This document shows, piece by piece, positions 7,042 through 17,409 of a stretch of 36,233 bases of DNA (its first letter is position 1; the number at the start of each line of letters is the position of its first letter). The position numbers and the translations under genes are program-made. Origin of the DNA: Verrucomicrobiales bacterium (GTDB taxonomy: Bacteria > Verrucomicrobiota > Verrucomicrobiia > Limisphaerales > UBA11320); contig JAEUHE010000079.1 in the NCBI GenBank assembly GCA_016793885.1, positions 1 to 36,233 of the forward strand. The letters are read 5' to 3'. Under the pieces are notes generated by a model. The model was not told the DNA's origin and made no database searches. It was given only the letters and a program-made list of their open reading frames with translations.

Positions 7042-10000
7042 TCACCCAATATCAGAGAAGAGGAACTTGAGATCGTCGATGGTCAGGCTCTGGGAGAATT
7101 TCTCCTCGCCAAGCACATCCTCCGCCAGGGCCGATTTACGACGCTGAAGCACACGGATCTTCTCTTCAACGCTTCCCTTGATCAGTAACCGATAGGCCAT
7201 CACGTTGTTGGTCTGGCCGATCCGATGCGTTCGATCGATCGCCTGATTCTCAACCGCCGGATTCCACCAGGGGTCGAACAGAACCACGTAACTCGCCGCC
7301 GTCAAATTGAGCCCAAAACCACCCGCCTTCAGCGAAATGAGAAACACCGCGGCACCCTCGTGACCTTGGAACTGCTCCACCAGTTGCCCGCGATCCTCCG
7401 TTTCGCCCGCTAGGTAATAATGAGCCCACTCACGCTCAACCACCGCTTGGCGGATGAGCTTCAACATGTCCACAAACTGCGAGAACACCAAGACCTTGTG
7501 CCCTTCCTCCATGAGCGGCTCCAGCTGATCCAGCAACGCCTCCAGCTTGGATCCCATCTCCCGGCAATCGCCAGCCACCAGCCGAGGCGAGCAGCAGATC
7601 TGTCGCAGCCGGAGCAAAGAAGTCAGAAAATGCATCTGCTGCTTGGCCAGCTCCTTCTGGGTTTTCACCCGAAGCAAGAGCTGCTGAGCCCGCTTGAGTT
7701 CCGCGGAATAGAGAACCTTTTGCTCGCCCTCCATCTCACACAGCAAATCCTCCTCAATGCGATCCGGCAGGTCCTTCGCCACCTGGGCCTTGGTTCGACG
7801 CAAAAGGAACGGACGGACCCGGGCGGACAACCGACGCCGGGCCAGCGGATCCGCCTTGGTGTCGTAGAGTCGTCCGAACTGGTTCCGGCTCCCTAGCATC
7901 CCAGGCATCGCAAAAGCCATCAGGCTCCAAAGGTCCAGCAGCCGATTCTCAATGGGAGTGCCGGTCAACACCAGCCGCTGATCCGCTTTAAGGGCCCGGG
8001 CGATCTGGGCCGTTTGCGAGCTGGGATTCTTGATGTACTGCCCCTCATCCAGAATGATCGCCTGCCAGGATATCTCCCCGAGCGCCTCGCCCAAGTTGCG
8101 CAGCTGATTGTAATTCAGCACATGCAAATCCACTTCACCCGTGCGACGGGCGAACTCCCCAACTTCGCTGGCCGGCCACACTTTCACTCGCAGCGCTCCC
8201 GCAAACTTCGCCGCTTCCGATCTCCAATTATCCATCACCGATTTCGGGCAGATCACCAAAGATGGCTTGGCCTCCTTGCCCTCCGCCCGCTGACGCAACC
8301 ACACCAGCCAGGTGAGCGTCTGGAGGGTTTTGCCCAATCCCATGTCGTCCGCCAGAATCCCACCAAACGAATTCTCGGTGAGATAGGCCAGAAAATGAAA
8401 CCCTTGCAGCTGGTAAGGACGAAGCTCCGCCCGAATTCCATCCGGCAGAGCCGGCGTGACCCGCGCCTTCAACTCGCTGGCGCGACGTTGAATCTGCGCC
8501 ATCTGATCGTCCTTCAGAAAGCCCTTCGACGCCGGATCGGACAGCTGCAGCACATGCATGCGCTGCGGCTCGGCCGAGAGTTCCTTCGGGCTCAGCCCCA
8601 AACGCGCCAACTGCTCATCATCCTCATCGCTCAGCTCAAAAGCCAAGCGCTTCCATCCCTTGCCCGCCAGCCGGACATAGCCGCCTCGAGCGTTGAGCAG
8701 CAGCTTGATTTCATTCTCGCTCAGTTGGGTGTCGGAAATGTCCAAGACCACTCGCAGATCAAACCAGTCCAGATCTGTCTCCGTCACATCCAACCGCACC
8801 CGACCTGAAACCGTCCCATCCGCAAACCCTTTGAGCTCCCCTTCCAGCTGCACGTCAACATGGGACGGCACCGACTCCAGCCAGGTGGAGAAGAGTTGGG
8901 GAAACTTTTTGGTGATTCGCAGGCTTAGAGTTCCAAAATAGCGCTCCCAGTCACCCCCCAAAGGCTCCATCAAGGCGGGGATGCATTCCAGAGCCGATCG
9001 GTCGGGAACTGTAATGTCCCCCCCTGGCTCCGAGGAATCCGAAAGATCGCCCACCTCGGCGCCAACTTCCTTCCAACCCTCCCTCCCCCACACCTCCGAC
9101 AGATTCGACGCAGGGGAGACCGCCGTGACTTCAAAGAGGCACAGCTCGACGTTGCTACCCAGATGAAGCGGCACGATCGAACACCGAATCTTGACCTGCA
9201 TCGGGACCGGACGAAGCCGTGTCAGGATCGACGCAGGCAGGGCAATGCCGATCGACTGAGCCCAGGTCACTCCCTCGGAACTCTCGACCGCCGCCACCGG
9301 AATCAGATGCTCTTTCTGATGATCAAACGGGCCCCGCCCCTTCGAAGGCCCCCGGAACACGGCATCGGCCGTCAGGTACAGCGTGGGATTCCCCTCGAAG
9401 ACGCGAAGAATTTTAGGCGCCGGCTGATCTCCCGGGCCCACCAGGCGCAGCCGATACGATCCCGCCCGCGCCTCCGGCGGAGTCAACTCCCAGCGCAGCG
9501 GCTCCTCCGGACGCTCCAGCGCCTGGCCGGAATGGGTGACAAAGGAATCGGCGAGCGAAGCCAGGCGAATCAGGCGGCCCACGAGACCCATGACGGCCGT
9601 ATCGTAAAAGTAATACTCGATCTGCCGAACCGCTGCGGAGCGATCTACGAGCGTGCTCCAAATGAGGGAACTTGCCTCGGTGAGCGTGGCAAACCCTCCA
9701 TTCAGCTGCTCGGCGAGTCGATCCAGCTCGGCGTGGGTGGGCTTGGTAAAAAAGTCCATGCCGGGAGGGCGCCAGTCGAGTTGCAGATGAGAATCGCCAA
9801 CGCAGAGCCGGAGTTCATGGACGACGGGTGCCGCCCCGCTCGGAGCGTCCAGGGATCTGCCAAGCTTGAAAAAACGCTGCCGCCAGGATCTGATTTCCTG
9901 ATTCCGCTCCCACAGATCGAACCGCTCCTCCATCGCCTGAGTATCCGTGACGGCCCTGAGGAAAGGAGGGATTTCGATCGATTGCCGCGAGGCGAACAAA

Positions 10001-10587
10001 GCGAGACACTGCCAGAACTCGAGCTCACTCTTGAGGGGAAACGGGGCGATCCGCACCAAAAGTATCGCCGGCTCCTTGGGAGGAAGCTTGAGTCGCTGGA
10101 GTTCGAACGAGGAAATCTGCCCCGTGTCCTTGCACCGGCGGAACGCGGAACGCACCAACTGTAAATACTCCTCCTCCTCCTTCTTCAAGGAACGCCCCAA
10201 CGCAGTGGACACCTTCTCCCGAAAGTTTTGCAACGCGGAGGCCCCCGGAGTACTGACTCCTCCTCCTCCGCTGAGGCTCTGCACTTGAGCCACGCTGTGC
10301 TCGGCTAGCAGCGCCTTGAAGGCAGCGTAGGTGTGACTGCAACTACCGCTCGAAAAACAGTCACACTCGGCGTGCCATCCAGACTCCGGATCGAGGAGTA
10401 GATGCACCTCACAGGACTCCTCGTCCTGGACCAGCGCCTCATACTCCGAGCCCGGATCCACGCACTTCATCTGCTTGACGGCTCCCTGCTTGAAGAGAGT
10501 TTCCCCCTTTTTGCGACTCGTCGCGGGGAATTTGCGGAGCAACTCCCCGATCTCTTCGGAGTTCTCGATAAGAAAAGGATTAGCCAT
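7042..10587 (-). CDS. SWIM zinc-finger SNF2-family helicase
   Basis: 1181 residues from the ATG at 10587. The frame stays open to 10872, but that part translates repeat DNA and is left out. Near the N-terminus C75-x-C77-x5-C83-x-H85 is a SWIM zinc finger. The SNF2 ATPase starts near residue 745: 'DDMGLGKT' (motif I), 'DEGQ' near 847 (motif II, the variant of bacterial RapA/SNF2 proteins), 'LTGTPIENRLLDLW' near 874 (motif III). The helicase C-terminal domain ends with 'DPWWNPAVENQAIDRTHRIGQ' near 1110-1122. The family translocates on double-stranded DNA without true unwinding; SWIM-SNF2 proteins are widespread in bacteria and poorly characterised. Residues between about 100 and 700 carry no motif I recognise. 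It is a single-gene unit between two repeat islands. Confidence 0.93.
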   Translation of the reverse strand: MANPFLIENSEEIGELLRKFPATSRKKGETLFKQGAVKQMKCVDPGSEYEALVQDEESCEVHLLLDPESGWHAECDCFSSGSCSHTYAAFKALLAEHSVAQVQSLSGGGGVSTPGASALQNFREKVSTALGRSLKKEEEEYLQLVRSAFRRCKDTGQISSFELQRLKLPPKEPAILLVRIAPFPLKSELEFWQCLALFASRQSIEIPPFLRAVTDTQAMEERFDLWERNQEIRSWRQRFFKLGRSLDAPSGAAPVVHELRLCVGDSHLQLDWRPPGMDFFTKPTHAELDRLAEQLNGGFATLTEASSLIWSTLVDRSAAVRQIEYYFYDTAVMGLVGRLIRLASLADSFVTHSGQALERPEEPLRWELTPPEARAGSYRLRLVGPGDQPAPKILRVFEGNPTLYLTADAVFRGPSKGRGPFDHQKEHLIPVAAVESSEGVTWAQSIGIALPASILTRLRPVPMQVKIRCSIVPLHLGSNVELCLFEVTAVSPASNLSEVWGREGWKEVGAEVGDLSDSSEPGGDITVPDRSALECIPALMEPLGGDWERYFGTLSLRITKKFPQLFSTWLESVPSHVDVQLEGELKGFADGTVSGRVRLDVTETDLDWFDLRVVLDISDTQLSENEIKLLLNARGGYVRLAGKGWKRLAFELSDEDDEQLARLGLSPKELSAEPQRMHVLQLSDPASKGFLKDDQMAQIQRRASELKARVTPALPDGIRAELRPYQLQGFHFLAYLTENSFGGILADDMGLGKTLQTLTWLVWLRQRAEGKEAKPSLVICPKSVMDNWRSEAAKFAGALRVKVWPASEVGEFARRTGEVDLHVLNYNQLRNLGEALGEISWQAIILDEGQYIKNPSSQTAQIARALKADQRLVLTGTPIENRLLDLWSLMAFAMPGMLGSRNQFGRLYDTKADPLARRRLSARVRPFLLRRTKAQVAKDLPDRIEEDLLCEMEGEQKVLYSAELKRAQQLLLRVKTQKELAKQQMHFLTSLLRLRQICCSPRLVAGDCREMGSKLEALLDQLEPLMEEGHKVLVFSQFVDMLKLIRQAVVEREWAHYYLAGETEDRGQLVEQFQGHEGAAVFLISLKAGGFGLNLTAASYVVLFDPWWNPAVENQAIDRTHRIGQTNNVMAYRLLIKGSVEEKIRVLQRRKSALAEDVLGEEKFSQSLTIDDLKFLFSDIG

Positions 10588-10940
10588 CAGCGCGACCAAT
10601 GTATCGTGCTTTGAGGTTGAGCCAAGCAGGGAATGCGCCGGAGTTTGGGCGGGGGGGCTGGGGGAAGGTGTTAGGTGGTAGGTGGTAGGTGTTATGGACT
10701 GCGGAGACACGTCTCCGCTTTTCCTGCGAGTGGCGGATAGACTTTGAGGGGGCGGGTTAGCTTGAGGTGAGCGAACAGGCTTGTGGTGGCGTGAAGGAAC
10801 AGCGGTGTCGTGCCACCGCAGTCCATACGAGTCGGGGGTTGTGTCCGTTCTTTGGGGGTGCGCATGCTTCAAGGTTGGTTGCTCACCGAGGAAGCCTGGT
10901 GATCACAATCCCTACCACCTACCACCTGCCCCCTACCCGC
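10588..10940. other. Intergenic repeats between sdhB and helicase gene
   Basis: No gene is supported. It contains TAGGTGG heptamers at 10672-10692, an inverted copy of the 'gcggagacacgtctccgc' word (about 10697-10717, compare 208-235), the inverted end of the 136-bp repeat (about 10797-10816), and CTACCAC heptamers at 10912-10938. The helicase promoter should lie here, but I cannot single one out. Confidence 0.65.
10912..10938 (-). repeat. CTACCAC heptamer tract after sdhB stop
   Basis: Two perfect and two degenerate 7-base units end two bases from the sdhB stop codon. On the sdhB sense strand they read GTGGTAG, the same word as after the glycosyltransferase gene, again offering TAG in several frames. 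Confidence 0.8.
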
Positions 10941-11720
10941 TCAGCCCGCGCCTTCGGAGACCTTGGCGCGACGGGTTTCGCCCTTGATCAGGGTGAACGC
11001 ATAGTCGCGGTTCATGCGGGCGATAAAATCCAAACTGATTTCCTTGGGACAAACCGCCTCGCATGACCCCGTCACGGTGCAGTTGCCAAAACCTTGCTCA
11101 TCCATGGTGGAAACCATCGCTTGAACGCGACGATCGCGTTCCGGCTGCCCCTGAGGAAGAAGTCCCAGATGAGAGACCTTGGCGGAGACAAACAGCATGG
11201 CACTCGCGTTTTTACAGGCGGCAACACAAGCGCCACAGCCAATGCACTGAGCCGCGTCCATCGCCAAATCGGAGTCATCCTTGGGCACGGGCGTGGAATT
11301 GGCATCCGGCGCGGATCCGGTGCGCACGCTGATGAAGCCGCCTGCCTGGATGATCTTGTCGAACGACTTGCGATCCACCACCAGGTCCTTCACCAGCGGG
11401 AAAGGACGGGCGCGGAACGGCTCCACCACAATGGTGTCGCCATCCTGAAAACTTCGCATGTAGGTCTGGCAGGTCGCGACCCCTTTATTGGGTCCGTGAG
11501 GCTTGCCATTGATCACCAGCGAACAAGTTCCGCAGATACCCTCGCGGCAGTCATGATCGAAGGCAATCGGCTCCTCGCCCCGACCCGCCAGCTCCTCGTT
11601 CACCACATCGAGCATCTCCAGGAACGACATGTTCGGGTTGAGATCAGGCGTTTGATACGTCTGAAATGCCCCGGGAGACTTGTCGTTCTTCTGCCGCCAA
11701 ACCTGGATTCGAACTTTCAT
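10941..11720 (-). CDS. sdhB: Succinate dehydrogenase/fumarate reductase iron-sulfur subunit
   Basis: 259 residues, typical length. C58, C63, C66 and C84 (CREGICGTC...C) bind the [2Fe-2S] centre. C159, C162, C165 and C169 ([11 protein letters not shown]) and C214, C220, C224 ([12 protein letters not shown]) supply the [4Fe-4S] and [3Fe-4S] centres. It passes electrons from the flavin subunit to haem and quinone in the membrane arm on the cytoplasmic side. It is the last gene of sdhC-sdhA-sdhB, 12 bases after sdhA. Direction (succinate oxidation or fumarate reduction) cannot be told from sequence; an aerobic setting makes Sdh likelier. Confidence 0.97.
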   Translation of the reverse strand: MKVRIQVWRQKNDKSPGAFQTYQTPDLNPNMSFLEMLDVVNEELAGRGEEPIAFDHDCREGICGTCSLVINGKPHGPNKGVATCQTYMRSFQDGDTIVVEPFRARPFPLVKDLVVDRKSFDKIIQAGGFISVRTGSAPDANSTPVPKDDSDLAMDAAQCIGCGACVAACKNASAMLFVSAKVSHLGLLPQGQPERDRRVQAMVSTMDEQGFGNCTVTGSCEAVCPKEISLDFIARMNRDYAFTLIKGETRRAKVSEGAG

Positions 11721-11732
11721 GAGATGGATCGA

Positions 11733-13649
11733 TTACTTATAGGAGCGGGTGGACATTTTGATTTCTTCGTACACCAGCGGCTCAACATTGCGAACCGGGG
11801 CCTTGCCTGCGCCCGTGTATTCCCAGGCCGCGACATGCGCAAACTTCTCATCATCGCGTTTGCATTCGCCTTCCTCTTGATGCTCTTCGCGGAAATGTCC
11901 GCCGCACGATTCCTCGCGTGTCAGCGCATCCAGACACATCAACTCGCCCAACTCAATGAAGTCAGCCACCCGACCCGCACGCTCCAGCGACTGGTTCAAC
12001 TCGCCCGCTTCCCCAGCCACCGACAGGTTGCTGCCATACTCTTCACGCAAGGCGGGAAGCAGCTGCAGCGCCTTCTTGAGACCGGCCTCGTTGCGCGCCA
12101 TGCCGCAATGATCCCACATGATCTTGCCAAGCTCCTTCAGAAAACCAGCCGGAGTCTTCTTGCCCTTCATTCCGAGCATCTTTTTGATGCTCCCCTGAAG
12201 GGCCTGATCCGCATCCTTGAAGGCCGCATGGTCCGTCTTCGGCCGCTGGTCCGGCTTTTGAGTGGCGAGGTAGTTGCCGATGGTCGCCGGGAGGACGAAA
12301 TAGCCATCCGCCAATCCCTGCATCAATGCCGAGGCTCCGAGACGATTGGCGCCATGATCGGAGAAATTCGCCTCACCCAGAACGAAAAGCCCGGGGAGAT
12401 TGCTCATCAGGTTGTAGTCCACCCAGAGCCCGCCCATGGTGTAATGCACGGCCGGATAGATCCGCATGGGAGCCTTGTAGGCATCCTCGTTCGTGATCTC
12501 GTGATAGATCGAGAAGAGGTTGCCGTAGCGCTCGCGAATCCGGTTTTCCCCCAGCCGCTTAATGGCGTCTGAGAAGTCGAGGTAGACGCCCAGGCCGGTC
12601 TCGCCCACGCCGCGCCCCTCGTCACACACCTGCTTGGCGGCTCGCGAGGCGATATCGCGGGGAGCGAGATTGCCGAAGCTGGGGTATTTGCGCTCCAGGT
12701 AGTAATCGCGGTCCTCCTCCGGTATCTGCTGGGGCGGCCGGGTATCGCCTTTCTTCTTGGATACCCAAATCCGACCGTCGTTGCGGAGTGACTCGGACAT
12801 CAGGGTTAGCTTGCTCTGATAGTCGCCGCTAACCGGGATACAGGTGGGATGAATCTGAGTGTAGCAGGGATTCGCAAAGCAGGCGCCCCGCTTGTAGGCC
12901 CGCCAGATCGCAGTCGTGTTCGACCCGCGCGCATACGTCGAGAGATTGAACACATTGCCGTAGCCCCCGGTCGCCAGGACGACGGCATCCGCCACGTGAC
13001 GGGTGATCTCACCCGTCTGGAGATTCCGGACCAGAATACCTTTGGCGTGTCCGTCGATCACGACCAGATCGAGCATCTCCGAATGGGTGTAGGACTTGAC
13101 CGCCCCCAGTCCAATCTGACGGGAGAGGGCCGAGTAAGCCCCGAGTAGCAGTTGCTGTCCCGTCTGGCCGCGTGCGTAGAATGTTCGCGAGACCTGGGCG
13201 CCGCCGAAGGAGCGGTTGTCCAGCAAGCCCCCATATTCGCGCGCGAAGGGCACACCCTGGGCGGCACACTGATCGATGATATTGACGCTGACCTGCGCCA
13301 ACCGATGCACGTTCGCTTCTCGGGCTCGGAAATCGCCGCCTTTGATGGTGTCGTAAAAGAGACGAAAGACGCTATCCCCGTCGTTCTGGTAATTCTTCGC
13401 GGCATTGATACCGCCCTGGGCCGCGATGGAATGCGCCCGGCGCGGGCTGTCGTGAAAAACAAAGTTCTCCACCTGGTAGCCTAGCTCCGCCAACGTGGCC
13501 GAGGCGGATCCGCCGGCCAAGCCAGCGCCGACAACGATCACCTTGTATTTCCGCTTGTTCGCGGGGTTGATGAGCTTGGAGCTGAACTTGTGCTTCTCCC
13601 ATTTCTGGGCGAGAGGTCCGGGCGGGATGTTCGAGTTCAACGTTGCCAT
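11733..13649 (-). CDS. sdhA: Succinate dehydrogenase/fumarate reductase flavoprotein subunit
   Basis: 638 residues. '[12 protein letters not shown]' (about 40-51) is the FAD-binding loop. '[14 protein letters not shown]' carries the histidine that links FAD covalently. 'HPTCIP', '[11 protein letters not shown]' (catalytic arginine region) and '[22 protein letters not shown]' complete the active site. The length and the partner with five membrane segments fit the type B enzymes of Bacillus, Wolinella and Bacteroides. A strong ribosome site (AAGGAGG) lies 13 bases before the ATG, one of the few strong ones in this window. The sdhC stop is one base upstream of the start, so translation is probably coupled. 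Confidence 0.97.
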   Translation of the reverse strand: MATLNSNIPPGPLAQKWEKHKFSSKLINPANKRKYKVIVVGAGLAGGSASATLAELGYQVENFVFHDSPRRAHSIAAQGGINAAKNYQNDGDSVFRLFYDTIKGGDFRAREANVHRLAQVSVNIIDQCAAQGVPFAREYGGLLDNRSFGGAQVSRTFYARGQTGQQLLLGAYSALSRQIGLGAVKSYTHSEMLDLVVIDGHAKGILVRNLQTGEITRHVADAVVLATGGYGNVFNLSTYARGSNTTAIWRAYKRGACFANPCYTQIHPTCIPVSGDYQSKLTLMSESLRNDGRIWVSKKKGDTRPPQQIPEEDRDYYLERKYPSFGNLAPRDIASRAAKQVCDEGRGVGETGLGVYLDFSDAIKRLGENRIRERYGNLFSIYHEITNEDAYKAPMRIYPAVHYTMGGLWVDYNLMSNLPGLFVLGEANFSDHGANRLGASALMQGLADGYFVLPATIGNYLATQKPDQRPKTDHAAFKDADQALQGSIKKMLGMKGKKTPAGFLKELGKIMWDHCGMARNEAGLKKALQLLPALREEYGSNLSVAGEAGELNQSLERAGRVADFIELGELMCLDALTREESCGGHFREEHQEEGECKRDDEKFAHVAAWEYTGAGKAPVRNVEPLVYEEIKMSTRSYK

Positions 13650-13650
13650 G

Positions 13651-14367
13651 TTATTTCACGACCTCCTTCCCCAATCCGAAGAGCACGGCCAACGGGATGG
13701 AAGCGTATCCCAGAAAGATCACCACGCCTACGACGCGCGCGAAGCAATCACGGCCAGCCCGAGAGAATCGCGTCACACCCAAGGATTGGAACATCGCCGA
13801 GAGACCGTGGCTGAGATGCAGACAGAGCAGCGCCAGCGAGAGGATATAGAACCCGGTCACCAGCGGCTGGCGAAAACCAAGCACCAACATCCGGTAGACA
13901 TCATGGCGCTCCACGCCCTCCTTCACCGTCTCGTGCAACTGCGAGAAGTCCTTCCCCGTCAGATTCACCGCGGGAACCAGCAAGGTGTAGTGGAGCAAAT
14001 GATAGATGATGAAGCTGGCCACGATCAGTCCACTCATGACCATGGTCCGCGAGGCGTAGCTGGCCGCGATCGGCGGCCGCCCGGCAGCGTAACCAACCGG
14101 CCGCGCAGCGCGGTTTTGAGCCGCCAAGCTGATCGCCGATGCCACGTGAATACCCACCACCGCGAGCAGGCCGAGGCGGGCGCCCCATAGAAGCAGCGGC
14201 TGCGACTTCAGCAGCGCAGCATAGGAGTTGAGCTTGTCCGGTCCGGCAAAGACCTGAAGATTCCCCACCAGGTGCCCCACCACAAAAACAAACAGGGCAA
14301 TTCCCGAAAGGGCCATCAGGTACTTTTTTCCGAGTGACGATTGCCACAATCGGGTGATGACGTTCAT
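13651..14367 (-). CDS. sdhC: Succinate dehydrogenase cytochrome b subunit (type B)
   Basis: 238 residues with five predicted membrane helices. Histidines in '[12 protein letters not shown]' (helix 1), 'VGIHVASA' (helix 2), 'IIYHLLHYT' (helix 3) and '[12 protein letters not shown]' (helix 4) are the expected ligands of two b haems. This single-subunit, di-haem anchor is the type B form, so no separate sdhD is needed. It is the first gene of the operon and has a promoter candidate 40 to 80 bases upstream. Confidence 0.94.
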   Translation of the reverse strand: MNVITRLWQSSLGKKYLMALSGIALFVFVVGHLVGNLQVFAGPDKLNSYAALLKSQPLLLWGARLGLLAVVGIHVASAISLAAQNRAARPVGYAAGRPPIAASYASRTMVMSGLIVASFIIYHLLHYTLLVPAVNLTGKDFSQLHETVKEGVERHDVYRMLVLGFRQPLVTGFYILSLALLCLHLSHGLSAMFQSLGVTRFSRAGRDCFARVVGVVIFLGYASIPLAVLFGLGKEVVK

Positions 14368-14413
14368 GAGTCGAGCAGCGGCTTCTACCCCCGGTTAGGG
14401 GTTTGTAAACGTG

Positions 14414-14443
14414 TATCTACCCGGCGCGACCCAAAGCAGTCAA
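14414..14443 (-). promoter_or_regulatory. Candidate sigma-70 promoter of sdhCAB
   Basis: On the minus strand TTGACT (14443-14438) and TAGATA (14419-14414) are 18 bases apart, about 47 bases before the sdhC ATG. Both boxes are close to consensus. It lies in the 122-base gap between the DUF3592 gene and sdhC, so the operon can be transcribed on its own. Confidence 0.45.
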
Positions 14444-14489
14444 TGCAGGGGAAAAAGTATAAGCAACCCTTGCCCTTGACTTATCTGGG

Positions 14490-16622
14490 CTAATCTCTAA
14501 TGAGGCTGCGAAAGGAAGGGGGCGATTCCGGGATCAATTGCAGGACTGTTTCGAAGGGGGAAACCACCAGATCCCAACGCAGGACCGTGACATCGCGGCG
14601 TCTAGCGACCAACTCCAAGCCCCAGCGCACGGAGATTAATTTCCCGGTCAAGGAGATCGGCCCCGCGGGAAGAACGAAGCGGAACGGACGCATCTCACGC
14701 GCTTGCAGCCCAGTCAAGGTCTCCTCGGCAACACACTGAACCTCCGCGTTCAGGGCTTCGCCAGCATACCAAAACAGGCGGAGCTCCACCGCTTCCGGAG
14801 GAACATCCAGCGTCCAAGCCGCCACCCCCTCCAGGACTTCCCCCGGACGGAAATGGGTCCGACGACCTTTTACCCCCAACCGGAACCCATCTTTCTCCAG
14901 CCAATCCGGACCCTCGGCCGCGCCTGAACCTGCGACCTCGGACGGCCCGGAGCCCGCCAACGCCGCTTCCACGGTCACTGGAAAATCGACCTCCACATCC
15001 GGCCAGCGGGCGATGGTGCCCTCGACCTGAATGAGCCATTCGAGCTTTTGAGCCCCGGCTTCGAAACTCGGCGGGGCGTCGGCGGGGAGGACCATCTCCC
15101 CTTCTCCTTCCCGAAACCGAACCGTCTCGCCGGTGTCCACCAAAGCCAGCCGTTTAAATACCGATGTCTCCGTATGCGTGTTCTTACCTCGCCGCCGCTC
15201 CGCGCTCTCGCGCCCAATCAGAGTGATCCGAAGATGATCAAGCCGCTCCGCCGCGCCGGAAAACTTCCAACGCACGCGAACAGGTTGGCCGGCCACCAAC
15301 CGACCGGGGCTGATCTGCAGCGAAGGACGGGGATTCGCCAGCGCCAGGATTTCCCGGAGCAGCCACGCCACCAGGCCGAGACCTATCAACAGGAAGGGAA
15401 TCAAAAACAAGGCGAGTCCCCAGTCGGCCCGCCCCTGATTCGAACCTTTGAAAAACTGGCCCACGAAAACGCTGATGATTCCATTCCAGAAGAGGGCGAT
15501 AGCGAGTGCGAGGAAAACACGCTGCAGCGGAGTGCTCGCCGCCCGCAGCGACAACGTCTGCACAGGCGGCGAATTCTGGATCGGTGGGATAACGGCCGGT
15601 CGACGTCCCTTTGCCAAGGTCCCGCCCAACACCGCCACCCCAATGCCGAAGAACACCAATGCGACGAGTCCCAACCAGGCCAAGGCGGGAAAGCTGCGAT
15701 CCAGCACCGCGTCGGCGGGATCCCGCGGGTTGACCCAGCACACCGCGCTGGACCCAGGCCGGTATTGATCCACCAGTTGCTGCTTCGATGCCGACCCGCT
15801 GCTGCTGCCGGAAATGAACGTGACGGCGCTCGATCGAAAGGTCCTTCCCCCCACCTGATAGCGAAACAGAATCTCGGGGCGATAGGTGTATCCACCCTTG
15901 TTTCCTCGGATGGACACCAGTCGGCTGAACTCCACGACACACGGCACCTGGTTCCAGCTCCGCGCGTCGGCCACCCTGAGACCGGGCTTGACCAAAGCCC
16001 ACCAGGTCATGCCCCCGCCGATGAACGTGAACACCAATCCAATGATCACCCCAACGCCCGTCGAGACCTGCCGAAGCCGCCGCGCACCCACCGCGTCCGA
16101 GATCGGAGGTTGCGAATGCTTTGGAGATCCCTTTCTCCGGAAGGCTGCGATTGCGATGCCCAAGCCTATGATCACAAACGCCAAGGGAATCAGCAGGAAG
16201 GGAAGCATCATCCACGATCCCAAGCCCCGCTGTCCGACGGCCAGCCGAGGAAGGGTAGGCTGCGCCGGATCCACCAGGGCTTTGGCCGAAGATCCAACGG
16301 GGAAACGATCCGCCAACGCCTGGAGAGCGGCGTAATCCGTGTCTCGCTCCACGTGCGAACCGGAGAAGGATCGCCCCTCCGATCGGCCCTCGAAGCGGAT
16401 GGTGGCGACGAATCCCCCGTCGGCTTTAGGAGAGGGAATCAGTTCAACCCCGCTAATTTGACAGTCCACCTGCGGCCATCTGGTGGAGGCCGCCTCCGTG
16501 AGCAAGGAGTTCGAGCCGACGACCAGGAACAAAACACCTAATCCGGCGAAGAACAGACCGAAGATCGCGGCCCCAAAGCGTCCTAGGACAGAGGTATTCG
16601 CTCGCATGTCGATGAGTCTCAT
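14490..16622 (-). CDS. Large membrane protein with two DUF3592 domains
   Basis: 710 residues. A first membrane helix (about 15-38) is followed by a DUF3592-like domain ('STRWPQVDCQISGVEL...FPVGSSAKALVDPAQPTLPRL'). A helix pair near 130-210 follows, then a second DUF3592-like domain ('RSWNQVPCVVEFSRL...YRPEILFRYQVGGRTF...WVNPRDPADAVLDRSF') and further helices near 310-335, 370-390 and 400-425. The last 280 residues form a soluble, beta-rich part ('PGRLVAGQPVRVRWKFSG', 'RTHFRPGEVLEGVAAWTLD') that reads like two Ig/arrestin-type sandwiches. Function unknown; DUF3592 proteins are membrane proteins without a firm role. The ATG at 16622 is used; another in-frame ATG follows five codons later. It precedes sdhC in the same direction but has its own spacing. 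Confidence 0.8.
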   Translation of the reverse strand: MRLIDMRANTSVLGRFGAAIFGLFFAGLGVLFLVVGSNSLLTEAASTRWPQVDCQISGVELIPSPKADGGFVATIRFEGRSEGRSFSGSHVERDTDYAALQALADRFPVGSSAKALVDPAQPTLPRLAVGQRGLGSWMMLPFLLIPLAFVIIGLGIAIAAFRRKGSPKHSQPPISDAVGARRLRQVSTGVGVIIGLVFTFIGGGMTWWALVKPGLRVADARSWNQVPCVVEFSRLVSIRGNKGGYTYRPEILFRYQVGGRTFRSSAVTFISGSSSGSASKQQLVDQYRPGSSAVCWVNPRDPADAVLDRSFPALAWLGLVALVFFGIGVAVLGGTLAKGRRPAVIPPIQNSPPVQTLSLRAASTPLQRVFLALAIALFWNGIISVFVGQFFKGSNQGRADWGLALFLIPFLLIGLGLVAWLLREILALANPRPSLQISPGRLVAGQPVRVRWKFSGAAERLDHLRITLIGRESAERRRGKNTHTETSVFKRLALVDTGETVRFREGEGEMVLPADAPPSFEAGAQKLEWLIQVEGTIARWPDVEVDFPVTVEAALAGSGPSEVAGSGAAEGPDWLEKDGFRLGVKGRRTHFRPGEVLEGVAAWTLDVPPEAVELRLFWYAGEALNAEVQCVAEETLTGLQAREMRPFRFVLPAGPISLTGKLISVRWGLELVARRRDVTVLRWDLVVSPFETVLQLIPESPPSFRSLIRD

Positions 16623-17409
16623 TAACAGTGTATATCGGAAGCGAGAAGTGAAAACTGGCGTCCTTCACCTTTGGAGTTCGGGCTCATTCCGGGTGAGGGT
16701 GCATCTGACCGCACCGAGACTCCCGACGCTGTCGGGTCTCAAAGAGCGGTAGAGGTCTCTCATCTTTACCTCCAAAAATGGGGACTAGACAAGCTGTAGG
16801 AGATCCTCGCTTCTTCGCATGAGTTCCTGAGGCCGAAGCCGAGAACCCTCAGGGTTCAAAGAGTTTAGCCGGGGTGTGGAGCGCAGCGACACCCCCGGTC
16901 TGTCGGCCCCCTATTCAACAGCACCCTGAAAGGCGTGCCACCCGTCGGCGAACGTACGGACGAACTGATTAGGTTCCTTGAGTCGGGTGATGCAAATCTC
17001 CGAAGCCGGTGGCATCGCTGCGCGATGCTCCGTACTTTTAACAGTTCCGGGGGTGCGAGCACCCCCGCCTAGATCTCTTTGAACCCGGCGGGTTCGGGCC
17101 CTGCCCGCAAAGTGTGAAACGCTGGCATCGCCCAACTTATCTAGTCCCCATTTTTGGAGGTAAAGATGAGAGAGGGCTGCCGCACTCCATAAGGTCGAGC
17201 GAGTCGCGAGGCGCCTTTGGAGTTGACCGCGAAGCGGTCCGATGAGTTTTATAGTTCTGGTTTCCTGTAGCCCTCTACAGCTTTTCAGCGCCCCCGGAGG
17301 GGGAAGATTCCGGCTGCCCTACCCCAGTTCAAATCAAATCCCGAACAGGCACCTCTGGCGAAAATTGCGTGTTCTTGAGGGGCGCGTCTTGATAGGGTGC
17401 TGACGATTC
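16623..17409. other. Intergenic region with inverted-repeat element
   Basis: No gene is supported in 787 bases. The centre is the element at 16757-17172. An 11-base word (cctttggagtt) occurs on both sides, at 16668-16678 and 17214-17224. A small hairpin, CTGTAG-ccct-CTACAG, lies at 17265-17280 upstream of the kinase gene. The divergent flanking genes need promoters here, but none stands out. Confidence 0.6.
16757..17172. mobile_element. MITE-like element with perfect 33-bp inverted ends
   Basis: Bases 16757-16789 and 17140-17172 are exact reverse complements over 33 bases; a weaker match continues about seven bases inward. Inside is a second, shorter inverted pair (GGTTCAAAGAG near 16853 and CTCTTTGAACC near 17077) and GC-rich words such as 'ccgggggtg' in both orientations. 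No transposase or long open frame lies between the ends. I see no clear target duplication directly outside the ends. This fits a non-autonomous element or a decayed insertion sequence. Confidence 0.75.

Noticed and set aside
10588..10872. N-terminal extension of the helicase by 95 residues
   Set aside because: The added residues translate heptamer and dispersed repeats and have low complexity; the ATG at 10587 begins the conserved-looking sequence.
11094..12572. 492-residue open frame on the plus strand
   Set aside because: It lies antisense to sdhB and sdhA, which have full family motifs; it has no recognisable domain. High GC leaves long antisense frames.
15048..16541. 497-residue open frame on the plus strand
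   Set aside because: It is antisense to the DUF3592 gene, with a charged and proline-rich composition typical of a shadow frame.
16668..17224. 11-base direct repeat as target-site duplication of the inverted-repeat element
   Set aside because: The copies lie about 80 and 40 bases outside the inverted ends, so they do not flank the element directly.
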